Assembly: GCF_051014445.1 (NCBI RefSeq)
Contig: NC_135134.1
Coordinates: forward strand, 11,003,672-11,067,671
Length of the DNA stretch: 64,000 bases
Direction: 5' to 3'
Source of the DNA: Colletes latitarsis
Lineage: Eukaryota; Arthropoda; Insecta; Hymenoptera; Colletidae
Part shown: positions 10,880 to 24,400 of the stretch, one piece after another
Numbering within the stretch: the first letter of the stretch is position 1
Layout of the letters: each line of letters opens with the position of its first letter
Translations under genes and position numbers: made by a program
The notes under the pieces: generated by a model
Database searches by the model: none
Told to the model about the DNA's origin: nothing
Seen by the model: only the letters and a program-made list of their open reading frames with translations

Positions 10880-11920
10880 GGCCATCAAGTAAGAGATATA
10901 TACGAAAGTATGAGCCTGATGGGGGCAAATCCAACATCCAACTCAGGCTTAACATGTGTTATCCTCTAAAATATTGATCGAAACCAGGTTTAATGGACTG
11001 TTTCAGTGTGATACCACATTACCACGTGATCCAAACCAGAAAAAACCCGGGATCTGGCCAACAAGTATGCGGAAAATGCGAAAGTATGAGCCTGATGAGG
11101 GCAAATCCCAGACCTAATCCAGACCTAACATGCGTTATCCCCTAAAATATTGATCGAGACCAGGTTTAGTCGACTGTTTCAGTGTGGTACCACATTACTA
11201 AGTGATCCGAACCAGAAAAAGCCCAGGATCTGGCCATCAAGTATGAGAAATATGCGAAAGTATGAGCCTGATGAGTGCAAATCCCATACCTAACCTAGAC
11301 CTAACATGCATTATCCTCTAAAATATTGATCGTGTCCGGGCTCAGTCGACTGTTTCTGTGTGGTACCACATTACTACGTGATCCAAACCAGAAAAAACCC
11401 GGGTTCTGTTCAACAAGTATGTGAAGAATGCGAAAGTATGACCCTGATGAGTGCAAATCCAAGGTCTAACCTAGACCTAACATGTGTTATCCTCTAAAAT
11501 ATTAATCGAAACCAGGTTTAATGGCCTGTTTCAGTGTGGTACCACATTACTGCGTGATCCAAACCAAAAAAAGCCCAGAATCTGGCCATCAAGTATGAGA
11601 AACATGCGAAAGTATGAGCCTGATGAGAGCAAATCCCAGACCTAACCTAGACCTAACATGAGTTATCCTTTGAAATGTTGACCCAGACTAGGTTTAATTG
11701 ACTGTTTCAGTGTGGTACCACATTACCACGTGATCCAAACCAGAAAAAACCCAGGATCTGTTCAACAGGTATGTGAAGAATGCGAAAGTGTGAGCCTGAT
11801 GAGGGCAAATCCAAGGCCTAACCTAGACCTAACATGCGTTATCCTCCAAAATATTCATCGAAACCAGGTTTAATTGACTGTTTCAGTGTGGTACCACATT
11901 ACCACGTGATCCAAACCAGA
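10880..11920 (+). repeat. Block copied at 15107-15950 with one monomer missing
   Basis: From 10880 to about 11200 it matches 15107-15430 at an offset of 4227 bp. From about 11391 to 11920 it matches 15440-15950 at an offset of 4051 bp. The 176-bp difference is one monomer absent from the second copy. The first part, with GGGGGCAAATCCAACATCC, also recurs near 34692, 38037, 39970, 45245, 51228 and 54571. Confidence 0.8.
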
Positions 11921-12074
11921 AAAGACCCAGGATCTGTTCAACAGGTATGTGAAGAATGCGAAAGTGTGAGCCTGATGAGGGCAAATCCAAGGCCTAACCT
12001 AGACCTAACATGCGTTATCCTCCAAAATATTCATCGAAACCAGGTTTAATTGACTGTTTCAGTGTGGTACCACA

Positions 12075-12160
12075 TTTCTACGTGATCCAAACCAGAAAGA
12101 ACCCCTCGATCAGGTCAACATGTATGTTAAAACTGCGAAAATATGACCCTGATGAAGTCA
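12075..12160 (+). repeat. Divergent monomer subtype with AACCCCTCGATCAGG (example)
   Basis: This is the most distinctive subtype in the window: ATTTCTACGTGATCC, GAAAGAACCCCTCGATC, AGGTCAACATGTATG, TTAAAACTGCGAAAATATG, then CCTGATGAAGTC. It recurs near 13159, 14040, 16501, 21431, 23015, 25306, 28126, 37107, 37456 and 62125. None were seen from 38 to 62 kb. Length and position of all landmarks stay the same, so it is a sister lineage of the same satellite. Confidence 0.85.
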
Positions 12161-13078
12161 AATCCGAGACCTAACACAGACCTAACATGCATTATCCTCT
12201 AAAATTTTGATCGAAAGCAGGTTTAATGGACTGTTTCAGTGTGGTACCACATTACTACGTGATCCAAACCAAAAAAAGACCAGAATCTGGCCAACAAGTA
12301 TGAGAAATATGCGAAAGTATGTCCCTGATGGGAGAAAATCCCAGACCTAACCTAGACCTAACATGCGATATCCTCTAAAATATCGATCGAAACAAGGTTT
12401 AATCGACTGTTTCAGTGTCTTACCACACTACTACGTGATCCATACCAGAAAAAAACCCTGGTTCTGTTCAACAAGTATGTGAAGAAAGCGAAAGTATGAG
12501 ACTGATGAGGGCAAATCCCATACCTAATCCAGACCTAACATGCGTTACCGATTAAAATATTGATCCTGACCAGGCTTAGTCGACTGTTTCAGTGTGGTAC
12601 CACATTACTACGTGTTCCAATCCAGAAAAAGCCCACAATCTGGCCATCAAGTATGAGAAATATGCGAAAGTATGAGCCTGATGAGTGCAAATCCCAGCCC
12701 TAACCTAGACCTAACATGCATTATACTCAAAAATATTGATCGTGACCAGGTTTAGTCGACTGTTTCAGTGTGGTACCACATTCCTACGTGATCCAAACCA
12801 GAAAAAGCCCAGAATCTGGCCATCAAGTATGAGAAATATGCGAAAGTATGAGCCTGATGAGTGCAAATCCCAACCCTAACACAGACCTAACATGCGTTAT
12901 CCTCTAAAATATTGATCGAAACCAGGTTTAATGGACTGTTTCAGTGTGGTACCACATTTCTACGCGATCCAAACCAAAAAAAGACCAGAATCTGGCCAAC
13001 AAGTATGAGAAATAAGCGAAAGTATGAGCCTGATGGGGCAAATCCAAGGCCTAACCTAGACCTAACATGCGTTACCGA

Positions 13079-13959
13079 TTAAAATATTGATCCTGACCAG
13101 GCTTAGTCGACTGTTTCAGTGTGGTACCACATTTCTACGTGATCCATACCAGAAAGAACCCCTCGATCAGGTCAACATGTATGTTAAAACTGCGAAAATA
13201 TGACCCTGATGAGTGCAAACCCAAGGTCTAACCTAGACCTGACATGTGTTATCCTCTAAAATATTGATCCAAACCAGGTTTAATGGTCTGTTTCAGTGTG
13301 GTACCACATTACTGCGTGATCCAAACCAAAAAAAGCCCAGAATCTGGCCATCAAGTGTGAGAAACATGCGAAAGTATGAGACTGATGAGAGCAAATCCCA
13401 GACCTAACCTAGACCTAACATGAGTTATCCTTTGAAATGTTGACCCAGACTAGGTTTAATTGACTGTTTCAGTGTGGTACCACATTACCACGTGATCCAA
13501 ACCAGAAAAAACCCAGGATCTGTTCAACAGGTATGTGAAGAATGCGAAAGTGTGAGCCTGATGAGGGCAAATCCAAGGCCTAACCTAGACCTAACATGCG
13601 TTATCCTCCAAAATATTCATCGAAACCAGGTTTAATTGACTGTTTCAGTGTGGTACCACATTACCACGTGATCCAAACCAGAAAAAACCCAGGATCTGTT
13701 CAACAGGTATGTGAAGAATGTGAAAGTGTGAGCCTGATGAGGGCAAATCCAAGGCCTAACCTAGACCTAACATGGGTTATCCTCCAAAATATTCATCGAA
13801 ACCAGGTTTAATTGACTGTTTCAGTGTGGTACCACATTACCACGTGATCCAAACCAGAAAAAACCCAGGATCTGTTCAACAGGTATGTGAAGAAAGCGAA
13901 AGTATGAGACTGATGAGGGCAAATCCCATACCTAATCCAGACCTAACATGCGTTATCGA
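13079..13959 (+). repeat. Five-monomer tandem duplication (881 bp), copy 1
   Basis: Directly repeated at 13960-14840. No base difference was noticed by eye. The unit begins at ATTAAAATATTGATCC, runs through the AACCCCTCGATC subtype, then GACCCTGATGAGTGC, an AGTTATCCTTTG monomer, and two GTTCAACAGG-type monomers. The apparent identity makes this one of the youngest events visible. Confidence 0.93.
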
Positions 13960-14840
13960 TTAAAATATTGATCCTGACCAGGCTTAGTCGACTGTTTCAG
14001 TGTGGTACCACATTTCTACGTGATCCATACCAGAAAGAACCCCTCGATCAGGTCAACATGTATGTTAAAACTGCGAAAATATGACCCTGATGAGTGCAAA
14101 CCCAAGGTCTAACCTAGACCTGACATGTGTTATCCTCTAAAATATTGATCCAAACCAGGTTTAATGGTCTGTTTCAGTGTGGTACCACATTACTGCGTGA
14201 TCCAAACCAAAAAAAGCCCAGAATCTGGCCATCAAGTGTGAGAAACATGCGAAAGTATGAGACTGATGAGAGCAAATCCCAGACCTAACCTAGACCTAAC
14301 ATGAGTTATCCTTTGAAATGTTGACCCAGACTAGGTTTAATTGACTGTTTCAGTGTGGTACCACATTACCACGTGATCCAAACCAGAAAAAACCCAGGAT
14401 CTGTTCAACAGGTATGTGAAGAATGCGAAAGTGTGAGCCTGATGAGGGCAAATCCAAGGCCTAACCTAGACCTAACATGCGTTATCCTCCAAAATATTCA
14501 TCGAAACCAGGTTTAATTGACTGTTTCAGTGTGGTACCACATTACCACGTGATCCAAACCAGAAAAAACCCAGGATCTGTTCAACAGGTATGTGAAGAAT
14601 GTGAAAGTGTGAGCCTGATGAGGGCAAATCCAAGGCCTAACCTAGACCTAACATGGGTTATCCTCCAAAATATTCATCGAAACCAGGTTTAATTGACTGT
14701 TTCAGTGTGGTACCACATTACCACGTGATCCAAACCAGAAAAAACCCAGGATCTGTTCAACAGGTATGTGAAGAAAGCGAAAGTATGAGACTGATGAGGG
14801 CAAATCCCATACCTAATCCAGACCTAACATGCGTTATCGA
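13960..14840 (+). repeat. Five-monomer tandem duplication (881 bp), copy 2
   Basis: Second copy of 13079-13959. Similarity carries on to about 14890, where ATTACTACGTGATCCAATCC replaces ATTTCTACGTGATCC. Most of this copy (from 14057) also matches 7540-8323, so the 7.5-8.6 kb block is related to the pre-duplication version. Confidence 0.93.
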
Positions 14841-15117
14841 TTAAAATATTGATCCTGACCAGGCTTAGTCGACTGTTTCAGTGTGGTACCACATTACTAC
14901 GTGATCCAATCCAGAAAATGCCCAGTATCTGGCCATCAAGTATGAGAAATATGCGAAAGTATGAGCCTGATGAATGCAAATCCCAGCCCTAACCTAGACC
15001 TAACATGCATTATACTCAAAGATATTGATCGTGACCAGGTTAAGTCGACTGTTTCAGTGTGGTACCACATTCCAACGTGATCCAAACCAGAAAAAGCCCA
15101 GAATCTGGCCATCAAGT
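14057..15117 (+). repeat. Long-range duplicated block, copy 2
   Basis: Partner of 7540-8600 at an offset of 6517 bp. One difference is CATGTATTATAC at 8489 against CATGCATTATAC here. It overlaps the 881-bp duplication, so the two events happened at different times. Confidence 0.85.
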
Positions 15118-18100
15118 AAGAGATATATGCGAAAGTATGAGCCTGATGGGGGCAAATCCAACATCCAACTCAGGCTTAACATGTGTTATCCTCTAAAATA
15201 TTGATCGAAACCAGGTTTAATGGACTGTTTCAGTGTGATACCACATTACCACGTGATCCAAACCAGAAAAAACCCGGGATCTGGCCAACAAGTATGCGGA
15301 AAATGCGAAAGTATGAGCCTGATGAGGGCAAATCCCAGACCTAATCCAGACCTAACATGCGTTATCCCCTAAAATATTGATCGAGACCAGGTTTAGTCGA
15401 CTGTTTCAGTGTGGTACCACATTACTAAGTGATCCGAACCAGAAAAAACCCGGGTTCTGTTCAACAAGTATGTGAAGAATGCGAAAGTATGACCCTGATG
15501 AGTGCAAATCCAAGGTCTAACCTAGACCTAACATGTGTTATCCTCTAAAATATTAATCGAAACCAAGTTTAATGGCCTGTTTCAGTGTGGTACCACATTA
15601 CTGCGTGATCCAAACCAAAAAAAGCCCAGAATCTGGCCATCAAGTATGAGAAACATGCGAAAGTATGAGCCTGATGAGAGCAAATCCCAGACCTAACCTA
15701 GACCTAACATGAGTTATCCTTTGAAATGTTGACCCAGACTAGGTTTAATTGACTGTTTCAGTGTGGTACCACATTACCACGTGATCCAAACCAGAAAAAA
15801 CCCAGGATCTGTTCAACAGGTATGTGAAGAATGCGAAAGTGTGAGCCTGATGAGGGCAAATCCAAGGCCTAACCTAGACCTAACATGCGTTATCCTCCAA
15901 AATATTCATCGAAACCAGGTTTAATTGACTGTTTCAGTGTGGTACCACATTACTACGTGATCCAATCCAGAGAGAGCCCAGAATCTGGCCATCAAGTAAG
16001 AGATATATGCGAAAGTGTGTGCCTCATGAGTGCAAATCCCAGACCTAACCTAGACCTAACATGAGTTATCCTTTGAAATGTTGACCCAGACTAGGTTTAA
16101 TTGAATGTTTCAGTGTGGTACCACATTACCACGTGATCCAAACCAGAAAAAACCACGATCTGTTCAACAGGTATGTGAAGAATGCGAAAGTGTGAGCCTG
16201 ATGAGGGCAAATCCAAGGCCTAACCAAGACCTATCATGCGTTATCCTCTAAAATGTTGATCGAAACCAGGTTTAATGGACTGTTTCAGTGTGGTACCACA
16301 TTTCTACGTGATCCAAACCAAAAAAAGACCAGAATCTGGCCAACAAGTATGAGAAATAAGCGAAAGTATGAGCCTGATGGGGCAAATCCAAGGCCTAACC
16401 TAGACCTAACATGCCTACCGATTAAAATATTGATCCTGACCAGGCTTAGTCGACTGTTTCAGTGCGGTACCACATTTCTACGTGATCCATACCAGAAAGA
16501 ACCCCTCGATCAGGTCAACATGTATGTTAAAACTGCGAAAATATGATCCTGATGAAGTCAAATCCCAGACCTAACACAGACCTAACATGCATTATCCTCT
16601 AAAATTTTGATCGAAACCAGGTTTAATGGACTGTTTCAGTGTGGTACCACATTACTACGTGCTCCAAACCGAAAAAAGCCCAGAATCTGGCCATCATGTA
16701 TGAGAAACATGCGAAAGTATGAGTCTGATAAGAGCAAATCCCAGACCTAACCTTGACCTAACATGAGTTATCCTTTGAAATGTTGACCCAAACTAGGTTT
16801 AATTGACTGTTTCAGTGTGGTACCACATTACCACGTGATCGTAACCAGAAAAAACCCAGGATCTGTTCAACAGGTAGGTGAAGAATGCGAAAGTGTGAGC
16901 CTGATGAGGGTAAATCCCGGACCTAACATAGACCTAACATGCGTTATCCTCTAAAATATTGATCGAAACCAGGTTTAATGGTCTGCTTCAGTACGATACC
17001 ACATTACCACGTGATCGAAACGAGAAAAAGCCCGGGATCTGGCCAACAAGTATGCGGAAAATGTGAATGTATAAGCCTGATGAGAGCAAATCCCAGACCT
17101 AAAATAGAACTAACATGCGTTATCCTCTAAAATATTGATCGAAACCTGGTTTAATGGACTGCTTCAGTGTGGTACCACATTACTACGTGATTCAATCCAG
17201 AAAAAGCCCAGAATCTGGCCATCAAGTATGAGAAATATGCGAAAGTGTGAGCCCGATGAGTGCAAATCCCAGACCTAACCTAGAACTAACATGCGTTATC
17301 CTCTAAAATATCGATCGAACCCACGTTTAATTGACTGTTTCAGTGTGGTACCACATTACCACGTGATCCAAACCAGAAAAAACCCAGGATCTGTTCAACA
17401 GGTATGTGAAGAATGCGAAAGTGTGAGCCTGATGAGGGCAAATCCAAGGCCTAACCTAGACCTAACATGCGTTATCCTCCAAAATATTCATCGAAACCAG
17501 GTTTAATTGACTGTTTCAGTGTGGTACCACATTACCACGTGATCCAAACCAGAAAAAACCCAGGATCTGTTCAGCAGGTATGTGAAGAATGCGAAAGTGT
17601 GAGCCTGATGAGGGCAAATCCAAGGCCTAACCTAGACCTAACATGCGTTATCCTCCAAAATATTCATCGAAACCAGGTTTAATTGACTGTTTCAGTGTGA
17701 TACCACATTACCACGTGATCCAAACCAGAAAAAACCCAGGATCTGTTCAACAAGTATGTGAAGAACGCGAAAGTATGAGACTGATGAGGGCAAATCCCAT
17801 ACCTAATCCAGACCTAACATGCGTTATCGATTAAAATATTGATCCTGACCAGGCTTAGTCGACTGTTTCAGTGTGGTACCACATTACTACGTGATCCAAT
17901 CCAGAAAAAGCCCAGAATCTGGCCATCAAGTATGAGAAATATGCGAAAGTATGAGCCTGATGAGTGCAAATCCCAGCCCTAACCTAGACCTAACATGCAT
18001 TATACTCAAAAATATTGATCGTGACCAGGTTTAGTCGACTGTTTCAGTGTGGTACCACATTCCTACGTGATCCAAACCAGAAAAAGCCCAGAATCTGGCC

Positions 18101-21100
18101 ATCAAGTATGAGAAATATGCGAAAGTATGAGCCTGATGAGTGCAAATCCCAGACCTAACCTAGACCTAACATGTGTTATCCTCTAAAATATTGATCGAGA
18201 CCAGGTTTAATTTGACTGTTTCAGTGTGGTACCACATAACTACGTGACCCAAACCAGTGAAAGCCCAGGATCTGGCCAACAAGCATGAGAAATATGCGAA
18301 ACTATGAGCATGATGGTAGCAAATCCCAGACCTAACCTAGACCTAACATGCGTTATCCTCTAAAATATTGATCGTGACCAGGTTTAGTCGACTGTTTCAG
18401 TGTGGTACCACACTACTACGTGATCCAAACCAGAAAAAGCGCAGGATCTGGCCAAGAAGTACGAGAAATATGCAAAAGTATGAGCCTGATGAGAGCAAAT
18501 CCCAGACCTAACCTAGACCTAACATGCGTTATCCTCTAAAATATTGACCCAGGCCATGTTTAGTCAACTGTTTCAGTGTGGTACCACATTACTACGTGAT
18601 CCAAAGCAGAAAAAGGCCAGGATCTGGCCAACAAATATGAGAAATATGCGAAAGTATGAGACTGATGAGAGCAAATCCCAGACCTAACCTAGACCTAACA
18701 TGGGTTATCCTTTGAAATGTTGACCCAGACTAGGTTTAATTGACTGTTTCTGTGTGGTACCACATTACCACGTGATCCAAACCGGAAAAAACCCACGATC
18801 TGTTCAACAGGTATGTGAAGAATGCGAAAGTGTGAGCCTGATGAGGGCTAATCCAAGGCCTAATCCAGACCTAACATGCGTTATCCTCCAAAATTTTGAT
18901 CGAGACCAGGTTTAGTCGACTGTTTCAGTGTGATACCACATTACCACGTGATCCAAACCTGAAAAAGCCCGGGATCTGGCCAACAAGTTTGCGGAAAGTG
19001 TGAATGTATGAGCCTGATGAGAGCAAATCCCAGACCTAACATAGACCCGACATACGTTATCCTCTAAAATATTGATCATGACCAGGTTTAGTCGACTGTT
19101 TCAGTGTGGTACCACATTACTACGTGATCCAAAGCAGAAAAAGGCCAGGATCTGGCCAACAAGTATGAGAAACATGCGAAAGTATGAGACTGATGAGAGC
19201 AAATCCCAGACCTAACCTAAACCTAACATGGGTTATCCTTTGAAATGTTGACCCAGACTAGTTTAATTGACTGTTTCTGTGTGGTACCACATTACCACGT
19301 GATCCAAACCAGAAAAAACCCACGATCTGTTCAACAGGTATGTGAAGAATGCGAAAGTGTGAGCCTGATGAGGGCAAATCCAAGGCCTAACCAAGACCTA
19401 TCATGCGTTATCCTCTAAAATGTTGATCGAACCCAGGTTTAATGGACTGTTTCTGTGTGGTACCACATTACTACGTGCTCCAAACCGAAAAAAGCCCAGA
19501 ATCTGGCCATCATGTATGAGAAATATGCGAATGTATGAGCCTGATGACTGCAAATCCCAACACTAACATAGACCTAACATGCGTTATCCTCTAAAATATT
19601 GATCGAGACCAGGTTTAGTCGACTGTTTCAGTGTGGTACCACATTACTACGTGATCAAAGCCAAAAAAAGCCCAGAATCTAGCAATCAAGTATGAGAAAT
19701 ATGCGAAAGTATGAGCCTGATGAGAGCAAATCCCAGACCTAACCTAGACCTAACATGTGTTATCCTCAAAAATATTGATCGAGACCAGGTTTAATTTGAC
19801 AGTTTCAGTGTGGTACCACATAACTACGTGATCCAAACCAGAGAAAGCCCAGGATCTGGCCAACAAGCATGAGAAATATGCGAAAGTATGAGCATGATGA
19901 GAGCAAATCCCAGACCTAACATAGACCTAACATGCGTTATTCTCTAAGATATTGATCGTGCCCAGGTTTAATTGACTGTTTCAGTGTGGTACCACATTTC
20001 TACGTGATCCAAACCAGAAATAACCCGGGTTCTGTTCAACAAGTATGTGAAGAATGCGAAAGTATGACCCTGATGAGTGCAAATCCAAGGTCTAACCTAG
20101 ACCTAACATGTGTTATCCTCTAAAATATTAATCGAAACCAGGTTTAATGGCCTGTTTCAGTGTGGTACCACATTACTGCGTGATCCAAACCAAAAAAAGC
20201 CCAGAATCTGGCCATCAAGTATGAGAAACATGCGAAAGTATGAGCCTGATGAGAGCAAATCCCAGACCTAACCTAGACCTAACATGAGTTATCCTTTGAA
20301 ATGTTGACCCAGACTAGGTTTAATTGACTGTTTCAGTGTGGTACCACATTACCACGTGATCCAATCCAGAAAGAGCCCAGAATCTGGCCATCAAGTAAGA
20401 GATATATACGTAAGTATGAGCCTGATGAGGGCAAATCCCACATCCAACTCAGACTTAACATGTGTTTTCCTCTAAAATATTGATCGAAACCAGGTTTAAT
20501 GGACTGTTTCAGTGTGATACCACATTACCACGCGATCCATACCAGAAAAAGCCCGGGATCTGGCCAACAAGTATGCGGAAAATGCGAAAGTATGAGCCTG
20601 GTTTGGGCAAATCCCAGACCTAATCCAGGCCTAACATGCGTTTTCCCCTAAAATATTGATCGAGACCAGGTGTAGTCGTCTGTTTCAGTGTGGTACCACA
20701 TTGCTACGTGATCCAAACCAGAAAAAACCCGGATTCTGTTCAACAAGTATGTGAAGAATGCGAAAGTATGACCCTGATGAGTGCAAATCCAAGGTCTAAC
20801 CTAGACCTGACATGTGTTATCCTCTAAAATATTGATCGAAACCAGGTTTAATGGTCTGTTTCAGTGTGGTACCACATTACTGCGTGATCCAAACAAAAAA
20901 AGCCCAGAATCTGGCCATCAAGTGTGAGAAACATGCGAAAGTATGAGACTGATGAGAGCAAATCCCAGACCTAACCTAGACCTAACATGAGTTATCCTTT
21001 GAAATGTTGACCCAGACTAGGTTTAATTGACTGTTTCAGTGTGGTACCACATTACCACGTGATCCAAACCAGAAAAAACCCAAGATCTGTTCAACAGGTA

Positions 21101-21452
21101 TGTGAAGAATGCGAAAGTGTGAGCCTGATGAGGGCAAATCCAAGGCCTAACCTAGACCTAACATGCGTTATCCTCCAAAATATTCATTGAAACCAGGTTT
21201 AATTGACTGTTTCAGTGTGGTACCACATTACCACGTGATCCAAACCAGACAAAACCCAGGATCTGTTCAACAGGTATGTGAAGATTGCGAAAGTGTGAGC
21301 CTGATGAGGGCAAATCCAAGGCCTAACCTAGACCTAACATGCGTTATCCTCCAAAATATTCATCGAAACCAGGTTTAATTGACTGTTTCAGTGTGGTACC
21401 ACATTTCTACGTGATCCAAACCAGAAAGAACCCCTCGAACAGGTCAACATGT
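15118..21452 (+). repeat. Mosaic satellite segment without a dominant large duplication
   Basis: No genes are seen. 15107-15950 copies the 10.9-11.9 kb block. The monomers at 16250-16500 resemble 13.0-13.2 kb but have a few bases missing at 16411 (CATGCCTACCG against CATGCGTTACCG); this lengthens an accidental open frame to 97 codons. 18190-19060 resembles parts of 5.3-6.3 kb and 8.6-8.9 kb. 19081-19450 matches 22603-22972 at an offset of 3522 bp, sharing a one-base deletion in GACTAGTTTAATTG. Confidence 0.85.
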
Positions 21453-24400
21453 ATGTTAAAACTGCGAAAATATGACCCTGATGAAGTCAAATCCCAGACC
21501 TAACACAGACCTAACATGCATTATCCTCTAAAATTTTGATCGAAACCAGGTTTAATGGACTGTTTCAGTGTGGTACCACATTACTACGTGATCCAAACCA
21601 AAAAAAGACCAGAATCTGGCCAACAAGTATGACAAATATGCGAAAGAATGAGCCTGATGAGTCCAAATCCCAGACCTAACCTAGACCTAACATGTGTTAT
21701 CCTCTAAAATATTGATCGAGACCAGGTTGAATTTGACTGTTTCAGTGTGGTACCACATAACTACGTGACCCAAACCAGTGAAAGCCCAGGATCTGGCCAA
21801 CAAGCATGAGAAATATGCGAAACTATGTCCCTGATGAGAGAAAATCCCAGACCTAACCTAGACCTAACATGCTATATCCTCTAAAATATCGATCGAAACA
21901 AGGTTTAATCGACTGTTTCAGTGTCTTACCACACTACTATGTGATCCATACCAGAAAAAACCCAGGATCTGTTCAACTAGTATGTGAAGAAAGCGAAAGT
22001 ATGAGACTGATGAGGGCAAACCCCATACCTAATGCAGACCTAACATGCGTTATCGATTAAAATATTGATCCTGACCAGGCTTAGTCGACTGTTTCAGTGT
22101 GGTACCACATTACTACGTGATCCAATCTAGAAAAAGCCCAGAATCTGGCCATCAAGTATGAGAAATATGCGAAAGTATGAGCCTGATGAGTGCAAATCCC
22201 AACCCTAACCTAGACCTAACATGCATTATACTCAAAAATATTGATCATGACCAGGTTTAGTCGACTGTTTCAGTGTGGTACCATATTCCTACGTGATCCA
22301 AACCAGAAAAAGCCCAGAATCTGGCCATCAAGTATGAGAAATATGCGAAAGAATGAGCCTGATGAGTCCAAATCCCAGACCTAACCTAGACCTAACATGT
22401 GTTATCCTCTAAAATATTGATCGAGACCAGGTTGAATTTGACTGTTTCAGTGTGGTACCACATAACTACGTGACCCAAACCAGTGAAAGCCCAGGATCTG
22501 GCCAACAAGCATGAGAAATATGCGAAACTATGAGCATGATGGTAGCAAATCCCAGACCTAACCTAGACCTAACATGCGTTATCCTCTAAAATATTGATCG
22601 TGACCAGGTTTAGTCGGCTGTTTCAGTGTGGTACCACATTACTACGTGATCCAAAGCAGAAAAAGGCCAGGATCTGGCCAACAAGTATGAGAAACATGCG
22701 AAAGTATGAGACTGATGAGAGCAAATCCCAGACCTAACCTAAACCTAACATGGGTTATCCTTTGAAATGTTGACCCAGACTAGTTTAATTGACTGTTTCT
22801 GTGTGGTACCACATTACCACGTGATCCAAACCAGAAAAAACCCACGATCTGTTCAACAGGTATGTGAAGAATGCGAAAGTGTGAGCCTGATGAGGGCAAA
22901 TCCAAGGCCTAACCAAGACCTATCATGCGTTATCCTCTAAAATGTTGATCGAACCCAGGTTTAATGGACTGTTTCAGTGTGGTACCACATTTCTACGTGA
23001 TCCAAACCAGAAAGAACCCCTCGATCAGGTCAACATGTATGTTAAAACTGCGAAAATATGACCCTGATGAAGTCAAATCCCAGACCTAACACAGACATAA
23101 CATGCATTATCCTCTAAAATTTTGATCGAAACCAGGTTTAATGGACTGTTTCAGTGTGGTACCACATTACTACGTGATCCAAACCAAAAAAAGACCAGAA
23201 TCTGGCTAACAAGTATGAGAAATATGCGAAAGTATGACCCTAATGAGGGAAAATCCCAGACCTAATCCAGACCTAACATGCGTTATCCTCCAAAATTTTG
23301 ATAGAGACCAGGTTTAGTCGACTGTTTCAGTGTGATACCACATTACCACGTGATCCAAACCTGAAAAAGCCCGGGATCTGGCCAACAAGTTTGCGGAAAG
23401 TGTGAATGTATGAGCCTGATGAGAGCAAATCCCAGACCTAACATAGACCCGACATACGTTATCCTCTAAAATATTGATCGATACCAGGTTTATTGGACTG
23501 TTTCAGTGTGGTACCACATTACTACGTGCTCCAAACCGAAAAAAGCCCAGAATCTGGCCATCATGTATGAGAAATATGCGAATGTATGAGCCTGATGACT
23601 GCAAATCCCAACCCTAACATAGACCTAACATGCGTTATCCTCTAAAATATTGATCGAGACCAGGTTTAGTCGACTGTTTCAGTGTGGTACCACATTACTA
23701 CGTGATCAAAGCCAAAAAAAGCCCAGAATCTAGCCATCAAGTATGAGAAATATGCGAAAGTATGAGCCAGATGAGTGCAAATCCCAGACCTAACCTAGAC
23801 CTAACATGTGTTATCCTCTAAAATATTGATCGAGACCAGGTTTAATTTGACAGTTTCAGTGTGGTACCACATAACTACGTGATCCAAACAAGAGAAAGCC
23901 CAGGATCTGGCCAACAAGCATGAGAAATATGCGAAAGTACGAGCACGATGAGAGCAAATCCCAGACCTAACCTAGACCTAACATGCGTTATCCTCTAAGA
24001 TATTGATCGTGCCCAGGTTTAGTCGACTGTTTCGGTGCGGTACCACATTACTACGTGATCCAATCCAGAAAAAGCCCAGAATCTGGCCATGAAGTAAGAG
24101 ATATATGCGAAAGTATAAGCCTGAGGAGGGCAACTCCTAGACCCAACTCAGACTTAACATGTGTTATCCTCTAAAATATTAATCGAAACCAGGTTTAATG
24201 GACTGTTTCAGTGTGGTACCACATTCCTACGTGATCCAAAGCAGAAAAAGGCCAGGATCTGGCCATCAAGTATGAGAAATATGCGAAAGTATGAGCCTGA
24301 TGAGGGAAAATCCCAGACCTAATCCAGACCTAACATGCGTTATCCTCTAAAATATCGATCGAAACAAGGTTTAATCGACTGTTTCAGTGTCTTACCACAC

